8,070 nucleotides of DNA from DATKKX01 sp035542775 (lineage in GTDB: Bacteria; Planctomycetota; Phycisphaerae; UBA1845; UTPLA1), in contig DATKKX010000193.1 of the NCBI GenBank assembly GCA_035542775.1, positions 1-8,070 on the forward strand. The letters run 5' to 3'. Shown here one piece after another: positions 1 through 8,070 of the stretch (position 1 is its first letter; every line of letters begins with the position of its first letter). The position numbers and the translations under genes were made by a program. Under the pieces are notes generated by a model. The model was given only the letters and a program-made list of their open reading frames with translations. It made no database searches and had not been told where the DNA came from.

Positions 1-2811
<2,811 letters not shown>

Positions 2812-2929
2812 CGTTGTCGCTCCCTCAACCTGATGGTGGTCGTCCGGCCCTTACACTCCAGAACCCTTCGCTGAATCACACAGCGGCGCCACGGGTCCTG
2901 TTGGGGGGGGATTGCGCCCACTGGTTGCA

Positions 2930-2943
2930 TCCGCAATTGCGGA
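2930..2943. promoter_or_regulatory. 14-bp perfect palindrome at the ppdK start point
   Basis: TCCGCAATTGCGGA reads identically on both strands. It lies about 3 to 16 bases downstream of the start point predicted from the adjacent minus-strand promoter, where a bound dimeric repressor could block initiation or early elongation. The palindrome is seen directly; its operator role is inferred and no regulator is encoded nearby. Confidence 0.4.
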
Positions 2944-2952
2944 GTGGGGGCC

Positions 2953-2981
2953 ACTCTACGAAGGGCTGACGGGGGTGTCAA
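2953..2981 (-). promoter_or_regulatory. Sigma-70-type promoter for ppdK
   Basis: On the minus strand a perfect -35 box TTGACA (2976-2981) is followed after 17 bases by TAGAGT (2953-2958), a good -10 match. The predicted start is near 2946, giving a leader of about 135 bases before the ATG at 2811. Box quality and spacing make this the best promoter on the minus strand in the window. It implies ppdK is transcribed independently of the gene upstream of it. Confidence 0.7.
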
Positions 2982-3324
2982 CGCGGTGGAAACCCGGGGG
3001 CAGACATCTGCCGGCCGGCATCCGCATCTCCAAAATCATGTTGGATTTCCGGCGGAGTGAAGGTGGTTTACACCTGGAGGGCAGACTGGGTCAGCGAGGC
3101 GATTCGGGAGCGGGGCATTCACGACCATTGGAGCGGCTCAACAGACCGGTGTCGCCGACGCGGTCGCGATGGGCTGTTTCAAAGTCTGATCTTCAAAGAG
3201 CTCAATAATCGATATCGCTCAACATAAATGATTGAACGCAGCCCGGCAGGAGCGTTCCGGGTCCCCGCGGCGCGATGCCCGGCCATCACGCTAACCAGGC
3301 CGCGTCACTGCGGCGATTCGCATG
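2982..3324. other. Non-coding stretch between ppdK and the upstream gene
   Basis: No convincing gene is seen. A plus-strand ORF crosses it but has no recognisable protein character and no clear Shine-Dalgarno. Downstream of the 283-aa gene's stop, a 6-bp inverted repeat (GAACGC at 3234-3239, GCGTTC at 3252-3257, 12-base loop) is followed on the minus strand by the AT-rich AATCATTTATGTT. This could be a weak terminator for that gene, but the stem is short and there is no proper U-run. The patch 3198-3233 is clearly more AT-rich than its surroundings. Confidence 0.5.
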
Positions 3325-4176
3325 TCATTTCCAGCCGGCAAGCCACAACTGCAGGAAGATGACAGCCAGTTCGGCGATGATCACCAGTATGATCCAGACC
3401 TCCAGCCACCACTCGCGGCGGAAGTAGCTGTACGCCGAGAGACGGTCGTTCGCCGCGCTGTACAGGCTCATCATGGCATTGATGCGAGCCTCCATCGCTG
3501 CGAGCCGGTCGGCAAGCCTGGCGCCGGCGCACAGGTCTCCATAGACCTGCCGGGCCGCGGCCGACAGCTCCGCGGACGGTGACTCGAGTTGGCGTCTCAG
3601 ATCGCAGCAATCCATCCGACAAAGGGTGACGCGGCGGGTCATCTCATTGACAGCCGGCCACCGGGCGACATCTTTCGACATGACCTGATGGGTCAGCGAA
3701 ATGTGACCGTGGCAGGCCGTCCAGGCGGCGTCGACTTCGGCTTCAAGCCGGCGTATCTGTCCCTCGACGAACGCGAATTCGATGAGTGGGGCGAGGGCCT
3801 CGTCGGCGCGTTCGGGCGGACCAAGGAAGGCGGCTCGCCCTGCTTTCCAGAGCATGCGGTCCTCCCGCACGGCCACCTCGAGTACGCCGTCGTGGTTGTC
3901 GTGAGAGCCGATCAGCCAGCCCTGGGCGTCTTGGCATCGCTCCACCTGCGTGCCTGGGCCGGCGGGGAAGATGGCGAACAGAAACTCCTTGTCGCCGTTG
4001 GTGCCGACCGACTGGGCGACGGCATCCGGCGTGAACGGCTCGCTGACGACAAGACAGTGTTGCGGGCGGCAGAAGACGCGCAGCACGCGTTCACCAGGCT
4101 GCGCCTGGGAAACAAAGCGCGTGCGGCGCATCAGCAGGGGGTGGTTGCGGATCAAGGTTGTGAGTTCGGCATTCAT
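3325..4176 (-). CDS. C-terminally membrane-anchored protein, possibly RMD1/DUF155-like
   Basis: 283 aa, start at 4176 with AGGA eight bases upstream, stop TGA at 3325. The N-terminal half (about 1-120) is a mixed alpha/beta region I do not recognise. Residues from about 128 to 255 look mainly helical and charged, with segments such as EGQIRRLEAEVDAAW and ARLADRLAAMEARINAMMSL that could form coiled coils. The end, from residue 256, is a Trp-rich start followed by one hydrophobic helix (about 260-279, WIILVIIAELAVIFLQLW) and only a few residues after it, so a tail-anchored protein with its bulk in the cytoplasm is likely. A helical bundle followed by a WLE-type hydrophobic end resembles the C-terminal half of RMD1/DUF155 (YagE family) proteins, whose function in bacteria is poorly known. 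The N-terminal half does not obviously match that family, so the relation is tentative. It lies on the same strand as ppdK, 513 bases upstream, and is probably not in the same operon. Confidence 0.8.
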   Translation of the reverse strand: MNAELTTLIRNHPLLMRRTRFVSQAQPGERVLRVFCRPQHCLVVSEPFTPDAVAQSVGTNGDKEFLFAIFPAGPGTQVERCQDAQGWLIGSHDNHDGVLEVAVREDRMLWKAGRAAFLGPPERADEALAPLIEFAFVEGQIRRLEAEVDAAWTACHGHISLTHQVMSKDVARWPAVNEMTRRVTLCRMDCCDLRRQLESPSAELSAAARQVYGDLCAGARLADRLAAMEARINAMMSLYSAANDRLSAYSYFRREWWLEVWIILVIIAELAVIFLQLWLAGWK

Positions 4177-4184
4177 GGTCGCAG

Positions 4185-4235
4185 TCCTGAGCAGGGCAAT
4201 TCCGCAAGTTGAATTCGTCAGGGATTCACTCAGGA
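4185..4235 (-). promoter_or_regulatory. Inverted repeat overlapping the Shine-Dalgarno of the 283-aa gene
   Basis: TCCTGAG at 4185-4191 and CTCAGGA at 4229-4235 are perfect 7-base inverted repeats 37 bases apart. In the minus-strand transcript the arm nearer the start codon contains the AGGA Shine-Dalgarno, eight bases before the ATG. Between the arms a smaller stem (AATTC 4198-4202 with GAATT 4211-4215, 8-base loop) would shorten the effective loop. If transcription begins upstream of 4235, the Shine-Dalgarno could be masked. The repeats are seen; folding and regulation are inferred. Confidence 0.35.
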
Positions 4236-4777
4236 AAGGTGTGCTGAACTCACGGTGGGCGCAGGGCTTTGGCCTGGTTCTCAGCGATGTGGGGGGCGCT
4301 GTCGACGGAGGGGCCGAACCTGACGGCTGAAATGATATGCCAGGTAAGCATTGGCGTGCCTCCGTTGGGTGCTTGCCGGCCCGCCCACGAACGTCTCCGT
4401 TTAGCTTCTCCTGTAACCGCTACCCCCAGGCTCTGCGAATCGGCTCAGCCTGCCCGGGGGCCAGTTCATCCTTGTTCTGCAAACCTCGCAACGCTCCACC
4501 ATTATTCTAGGTCCGAAGGGCCCCAGCCAGCGATCTCCCCCCTCCGGGCATAGTCATATCAACAGCTGCCAGAATAGGTTACAAGTAATCGTGTTATTGT
4601 GTGCCGAAATCGCATTGCAGACTGTTACCGTTGCCCAACTGTGCGGCAGCAGGCGCCCTGATGCCGCCTAGCCGGGCCTCCCAAGGCTCGATTCCACCGA
4701 CGCCCTGGGACCAGGAAGAGCGAGGCGGAGCGATGAGCGGCATTCAGGGGGTAATCCTGGCGACAACGGCGGGGTGC
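4236..4777. other. Non-coding stretch with no recognised feature
   Basis: Lies between two divergently oriented genes, so it should hold the promoter of the 283-aa gene. I found no minus-strand pair of boxes that I trust: TATCAT (minus strand, 4332-4337) has no acceptable -35. An AT-rich patch at about 4550-4615 stands out from the GC-rich surroundings. ORFs entering from both sides lack protein-like composition and Shine-Dalgarno sites. No tRNA or other RNA gene was recognised. Confidence 0.5.
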
Positions 4778-4805
4778 TTGAAGCCGGGGCAGAATCCGCT
4801 AGAAT
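4778..4805 (+). promoter_or_regulatory. Sigma-70-type promoter for the 106-aa gene
   Basis: TTGAAG (4778-4783) and TAGAAT (4800-4805) are separated by 16 bases. The predicted start near 4812 leaves a leader of about 26 bases, just enough for the Shine-Dalgarno at 4825-4830. This fit supports both the promoter and the downstream choice of start codon. Confidence 0.6.
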
Positions 4806-4824
4806 GCAGGGCTCGATTTCTTCC

Positions 4825-4830
4825 GAGGAG
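4825..4830 (+). promoter_or_regulatory. Ribosome binding site deciding the start at 4838
   Basis: GAGGAG, seven bases before the ATG at 4838, is a near-ideal Shine-Dalgarno. The reading frame is open back to 4601 with other ATGs, but those lie upstream of the predicted transcript start, have no such site, and would add a low-complexity N-terminus unlike the rest of the protein. Confidence 0.75.
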
Positions 4831-4837
4831 TACTGCG

Positions 4838-5158
4838 ATGGCATTGGACCTACAGCCCGGCAGCAAGGTTTGCATCAAGGTCGCCAAGACGCCCACCAAC
4901 GAGGCAGCGGCGAAGACGCTGTCACGAATCTTTGCCAAGGACGTGAACAGCCGCAACGCCCGTCGGCGGCGCAAGCAGCTTCGCGAGAGCGAGATCGTCG
5001 ATCATCGCCGCGGCGGACGGCCTTGGTATTACCGCCCGCATGCCCCGCGGCTGTTCCAGCCCGTCAAAGGCGCATCCTGCACCATCCTGGTGACCACTGA
5101 TGTCATCGGCGATGTCCGCAGTGTCTCACGGTTTATCCAGGTCGAAGCAGCGAAGTAG
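4838..5158 (+). CDS. Small basic protein of unknown function
   Basis: 106 aa, beginning MALDLQPGSKVCIKV and ending at TAG 5158. I do not recognise a named family; its overall form resembles short basic hypothetical proteins I associate with planctomycete genomes, but that is an impression only. Residues 8-34 (GSKVCIKVAKTPTNEAAAKT and onward) look like a short strand followed by a helix. Residues 39-49 hold a strongly basic helix-like cluster with RRRRK at 42-46, followed by RRGGRPWYYRP around 57-67. The last third, from about residue 77, looks like two beta strands (ASCTILVTTDVI and VSRFIQVEAA). The basic middle section could contact nucleic acid, which is inferred from composition alone. No signal peptide or membrane segment is visible, so it is probably cytoplasmic. 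It is monocistronic with its own promoter, and converges on the large surface protein gene, with 118 bases between their stop codons. Confidence 0.8.
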   Translation: MALDLQPGSKVCIKVAKTPTNEAAAKTLSRIFAKDVNSRNARRRRKQLRESEIVDHRRGGRPWYYRPHAPRLFQPVKGASCTILVTTDVIGDVRSVSRFIQVEAAK

Positions 5159-5276
5159 GGAACTCTGTAACAATTCACGACTGAAGGTACGGGGTGCCCA
5201 TTTCAGCGGCCATTCCATGCCGCGCTGCTCGCAGAGTACTGGCCCACCTCAGCGTTTTACCTGGAAGCGAAACGAG

Positions 5277-8070
5277 CTAGTCCCCGCGAGCGGGATGCGG
5301 GCGTCGCCGGGATCGCGGCGCTACCGCCAGCAGGGTCGCCGCAAGTGGAAGGATCGTGCCCGCTCCGCATGAGCCCATCGTGCCGCACATCGCGGCGTCC
5401 GGCAGACCGGATGCGGCCGGCGTCGTGCCGGGGATATTCAGATCGGCCTGATCGGTGCCCGTCAGGGCCTCGCCCGACGGAATGCCGATCGAGAATTCGC
5501 CCGGATAATCGAGCACCACCCAGGTACAGCGGTTGGTTCGGTCAACGCCCTGCCGGCCGAGGTCGGACCGCGCCGGCCGGGCTGGATAGGGCCCGTCCTC
5601 GAACGGCTTCGTGGCCGGCTGGCGCCAAGAGTTCTGCGGTTCGCTCAGCCAGCAGATCCGCAGGCTGCGTGCCTCCGCGCCGTCCAACTCGGAATCATCG
5701 TAATACATCACGATGACGGCAATGAACGATCCGGCGGTCAAGTCGGAAGTGACGGCAAGCCGGCGGGTCAGGTCGGGCAACGGAATCTGGCCGCTGAAGT
5801 TGGCGGACGCGCCGTCGTCGCGCAGGCGCCCCTCCACCGTCACGCCGGACTGGGCCTCGGAAAGTCTTACCTCGGCTCGGGTCCACGAGGCGCCGAGTTG
5901 CAGCGTCATGAAGAGCCGGCCCTGGACGTTGACCGGCAAGGTCTGCGATGCAGCGATGGCCTCCACCGCCACGGTGTCGCTGGCGGCACACCCGGCGCCG
6001 TAGGCATCGGTGACAGTGACCCGGATTTCATAAGGCCCCACGGCGGAGGGCGTGAATACAGGGTGCTCGACGTTGGTCGCGCTGAGTTGGGCCGGATTTC
6101 TATCCACACCGCCGATGATCTCCCATCTGTAGGCATAGGGCGGGGAGCCGCCGGTGGCGACGGGCGTCCCTCCCAGGCCGAGAGACGGCTGGAACGCTTG
6201 CGTGATAAAGTCCGCGCCGGCATCCACCGTGGTCGCCGTGACGTGGATCGTGACCGTATCCGTCGCCACGCAGTGAGGCGTGGCGGAGTCGGTGACAGTC
6301 AGTCGCAAGAGGTAATCGCCGGCTTTCGTGGGAACGAAGAGCGGGGTGGCCGCGAACTGGTGCGGGTCCTGAAATTGGCTGGGACTTGCGTCGGGGCTGC
6401 CCGGCTCAATGGACCAGGTATAGCTCAACTGGCCGAATCCGCCCTGGATAATCGGTGACAAACGCACGCCGGCAGCGCCGGCACAAGTCGTTTGATAGAC
6501 GCCCGCGTCAACGGTCATGGTGCCGACGGTGACGCGGATGACCGCGCTGCGCTCGCATGGCGGCGTGGCGGAATCTGTTACCGTTGCGCGAAGAGTGTAG
6601 GTCCCGACCGCGCTGGGCATGAAGGTGGGGTTCGGTGTGGCGGGGCCCGGCCCGCCGAATTGCGAAACAGCTGTGCTGGGGCTGTTGGGGTCGATGGTCC
6701 AGTTGTATGACAGGGGCTCGATGCCGCGGGATACGATGGTGACGTCCAGCGGCGCGGACTCACCGCCGGCGCACATGGCGAAATCATCCGTGGCGTCGAT
6801 GGCTAGATCGGCCACCTGCACGGCCAGCGTGTCGGTCGCCACGCAGGCGGGATTGCCCGAGTCGGTGACCAAAACCCGCAGTGTGTACGGGCCCGCGGTG
6901 CCTGGCGTGAACGTCGGGCCGGCGCTGTGCGGGCCGCTGTCCGTGAACTGCGTCGCTGCCGAGTCCGGGCTGCCGGCTTCGATTGTCCATTCGTATGAAT
7001 ACGGAGGCGTTCCACCACCGACAAGGGGCGATAGTGCCGCGCTGGACGTGCCAAGGCACATGGCGAACGACTCGCCGGCATCAACGATCAGTTGGAAGGC
7101 GGTGATAATGACCTGATCCGTTGCCAGGCACGGCGGCTGGCTGGAATCGGAGACTTGCAGGCGGACGACATATTCGCCGGGCAGGTTGGCCGAGAATCGC
7201 GGGCGCTCGGCCGTCGGCCCGAGGATCATCCCGCCTCCTGCCGGTCCCGAGACGATCTGCCAGAGATACGAATACGGCGGATTCGAGCCTGTGGCGACGA
7301 CGGGACCGCCCATGAGCGGAGACGTCACGCCGACGCATACCGAAAACGGCTCGCCTGCGTCGGCGACATAGGGCGGATCGCATTCGTCAGGGATGCCGTT
7401 GTGGTTGCAGTCGTCGCCGGCCAGTTGACATTCGTCCGGGATGCTGTCGCCGTTGCAATCGTGGCTGGTCCCGGCAGCAAGATCGCATTCGTCGGGGATG
7501 CCGTTGCCGTTGCAGTCGTTGCTGCTTCCGGCGGCAAGATCGCACTCGTCGGGGACACTGTTGCCGTTGCAGTCGTTGCTGCTTCCGGCGGCGAGGTCGC
7601 ACTCGTCGGGGATGCCGTTGCCGTTGCAGTCCTGGCTGGTGCCGCCGGCGATGTCCTCTTCGTCGGGGACGCCGTTGTTGTTGCAGTCACAGAGGCCGGT
7701 CGAGACCGTCAGCACGGCGACGGAGCTGATCACGGCCGGTCCGCACGTGCCGAAGACAATGCATTGGTACTGGCCGGCGTGTTGGGCTGACACGTGGGCG
7801 ATGCTCAGTGACGCCGTGGAGGACCCGGTGATGTTGCCGTCGTCGCCCAGGCTCTCAAAGGCGGGTCCATCGTTGAATTGCCAGAGGTAGGTGAGCCCCG
7901 TGCCGACGGCCGTTACCTGGAACGCAGCGCTGCCCTCGGGGCAAAGCGATTGGTTCGTAGGGCCGGCTTGAATGGCGATGACCTCTCCAATGGTCAGGAT
8001 GGCTTCCTGGCTGGTAACCGGCTCGCCGCAGTCGCCCGACACGATGCAGCGATAGGCGCCGGCGGATGCG
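5277..8070 (-). CDS. Large Ig/PKD-repeat surface protein, N-terminal part beyond the window
   Basis: The frame is open from the right edge to TAG at 5277, giving 930 visible residues; a GTG at 8042 is internal, because the Ig-like sequence AGAYRCIVSGDCG spans it. In visible numbering: end of one Ig-like domain (1-28); a complete Ig-like domain (30-124; Trp63, the HAGQYQC motif with Cys103, extra Cys43 and Cys109); six Asp/Asn/Gly-rich repeats of thrombospondin-3 or dockerin-like calcium-binding type (128-231); five PKD-like modules (about 235-705); an unassigned, probably beta-rich region (about 708-870); a Thr/Ala/Pro linker; and a C-terminal tag with CGAG, a hydrophobic stretch and RSRRR. 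Such proteins in planctomycetes are exported and probably serve adhesion or surface structure. A signal peptide cannot be seen because the start is outside the window. No catalytic domain is visible. It could have one further upstream. Confidence 0.92.
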   Translation of the reverse strand, partial: ASAGAYRCIVSGDCGEPVTSQEAILTIGEVIAIQAGPTNQSLCPEGSAAFQVTAVGTGLTYLWQFNDGPAFESLGDDGNITGSSTASLSIAHVSAQHAGQYQCIVFGTCGPAVISSVAVLTVSTGLCDCNNNGVPDEEDIAGGTSQDCNGNGIPDECDLAAGSSNDCNGNSVPDECDLAAGSSNDCNGNGIPDECDLAAGTSHDCNGDSIPDECQLAGDDCNHNGIPDECDPPYVADAGEPFSVCVGVTSPLMGGPVVATGSNPPYSYLWQIVSGPAGGGMILGPTAERPRFSANLPGEYVVRLQVSDSSQPPCLATDQVIITAFQLIVDAGESFAMCLGTSSAALSPLVGGGTPPYSYEWTIEAGSPDSAATQFTDSGPHSAGPTFTPGTAGPYTLRVLVTDSGNPACVATDTLAVQVADLAIDATDDFAMCAGGESAPLDVTIVSRGIEPLSYNWTIDPNSPSTAVSQFGGPGPATPNPTFMPSAVGTYTLRATVTDSATPPCERSAVIRVTVGTMTVDAGVYQTTCAGAAGVRLSPIIQGGFGQLSYTWSIEPGSPDASPSQFQDPHQFAATPLFVPTKAGDYLLRLTVTDSATPHCVATDTVTIHVTATTVDAGADFITQAFQPSLGLGGTPVATGGSPPYAYRWEIIGGVDRNPAQLSATNVEHPVFTPSAVGPYEIRVTVTDAYGAGCAASDTVAVEAIAASQTLPVNVQGRLFMTLQLGASWTRAEVRLSEAQSGVTVEGRLRDDGASANFSGQIPLPDLTRRLAVTSDLTAGSFIAVIVMYYDDSELDGAEARSLRICWLSEPQNSWRQPATKPFEDGPYPARPARSDLGRQGVDRTNRCTWVVLDYPGEFSIGIPSGEALTGTDQADLNIPGTTPAASGLPDAAMCGTMGSCGAGTILPLAATLLAVAPRSRRRPHPARGD
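5280..5387 (-). other. C-terminal sorting/anchor segment of the surface protein
   Basis: The last 36 residues consist of CGTMGSCGAG, a hydrophobic stretch TILPLAATLLAVAP, then RSRRR and a short polar end. This three-part plan (small-residue/Cys motif, membrane helix, arginine cluster) is that of PEP-CTERM and MYXO-CTERM protein-sorting tags. There is no PEP motif; the Cys-Gly form is closer to MYXO-CTERM. The hydrophobic stretch is short. The role is inferred by analogy. Confidence 0.55.
5952..7367 (-). repeat. Five tandem PKD-like modules with a recurring cysteine pair
   Basis: Five modules of about 93-96 residues share the pattern DAG...C...PPYSYxW...F(T/M)P..AGxYxLRvxVTDS..P.C.ATD. In visible numbering the cysteine pairs are 245/314, 338/409, 433/505 and 529/600, always 69-72 residues apart. 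The fifth module keeps the second cysteine (694) but not the first. The short AxAGxYxLRVxVTD motif is typical of PKD or related beta-sandwich folds. Disulphides are inferred from the regular spacing. Confidence 0.75.
7377..7688 (-). repeat. Six-copy 57-bp repeat encoding calcium-binding-type motifs
   Basis: Units encode DCNGNGIPDECDLAAGSSN or close variants. Unit boundaries are 7632-7688, 7575-7631, 7518-7574, 7461-7517, 7413-7460 (shortened by three codons) and 7377-7412 (motif only). Units 2 to 4 are nearly identical in DNA, indicating recent duplication or gene conversion. The Asp/Asn spacing DxNxNGxPDxxD is that of thrombospondin type 3 and dockerin-like calcium loops. Unit 1 has Glu in place of the second Cys (PDEED), and unit 5 has Gln in place of the last Asp. 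Confidence 0.85.

Noticed and set aside
2912..3208. Plus-strand ORF upstream of ppdK
   Set aside because: No Shine-Dalgarno and no protein-like pattern, and it overlaps the minus-strand ppdK promoter.
4683..4703. CTCGATTCC resembling a tRNA T-loop
   Set aside because: The flanking bases do not form a T-stem, and no acceptor or anticodon arms can be drawn around it.
4601..4837. N-terminal extension of the 106-aa protein to an ATG at 4601
   Set aside because: The extension lies mostly upstream of the promoter at 4778-4805 and is low in protein character; the ATG at 4838 has GAGGAG at ideal spacing.
5204..5227. Hairpin between the convergent genes (GCGGC 5206-5210 with GCCGC 5219-5223)
   Set aside because: Only five uninterrupted pairs and no U-run on either strand, so it is not a convincing terminator.
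7092..7790. Plus-strand 232-codon open frame with repeats (VGDAVAVAVVA pattern)
   Set aside because: Its repetition is only the antisense reading of the 57-bp calcium-motif repeats; the minus-strand reading gives a well-known repeat type.

Overview
The window looks like part of a GC-rich planctomycete chromosome, most likely from the Phycisphaerae. This rests on three things: a giant Ig/PKD surface protein carrying DCNGNGIPDECD-type calcium-binding repeats, a style very common in that group; a Cys-Gly/hydrophobic/arginine C-terminal tag; and a small basic protein of a kind I associate with planctomycetes. The assignment is inferred from protein style, not from a marker gene.

Layout, left to right. 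(1) 1-2811, minus strand: pyruvate, phosphate dikinase, nearly complete, with its 3' end off the left edge. All catalytic signatures are present, and the frame runs on past the normal C-terminus into a lysine-rich tail. (2) 2812-3324: non-coding. It holds a near-consensus sigma-70 promoter reading into the dikinase gene (TTGACA-17-TAGAGT) and a perfect 14-bp palindrome just downstream of the predicted start point. (3) 3325-4176, minus strand: a 283-aa protein with a helical C-terminal half ending in a membrane anchor, possibly related to the RMD1/DUF155 family. Its Shine-Dalgarno lies in one arm of an inverted repeat. (4) 4177-4777: non-coding, little visible. (5) 4838-5158, plus strand: a 106-aa basic protein of unknown function with its own promoter and a strong ribosome binding site. 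(6) 5277-8070, minus strand: the C-terminal 930 residues of a large extracellular protein. In order it has a partial Ig-like domain, a complete Ig-like domain, six calcium-binding-type repeats, five PKD-like modules with a repeated cysteine pair, an unassigned probable beta domain, and a C-terminal sorting/anchor segment.

The genes do not look like one operon or pathway. The dikinase (central carbon metabolism, reversible pyruvate/PEP interconversion) has its own promoter. The small plus-strand gene converges on the surface protein gene, with 118 bp between their stop codons. I see no mobile element, CRISPR array, RNA gene or defence system. The points most worth a second look are the lysine-rich tail of the dikinase, the palindrome at its promoter, the possible Shine-Dalgarno-masking hairpin, and the modular cysteine pattern and sorting tag of the surface protein.
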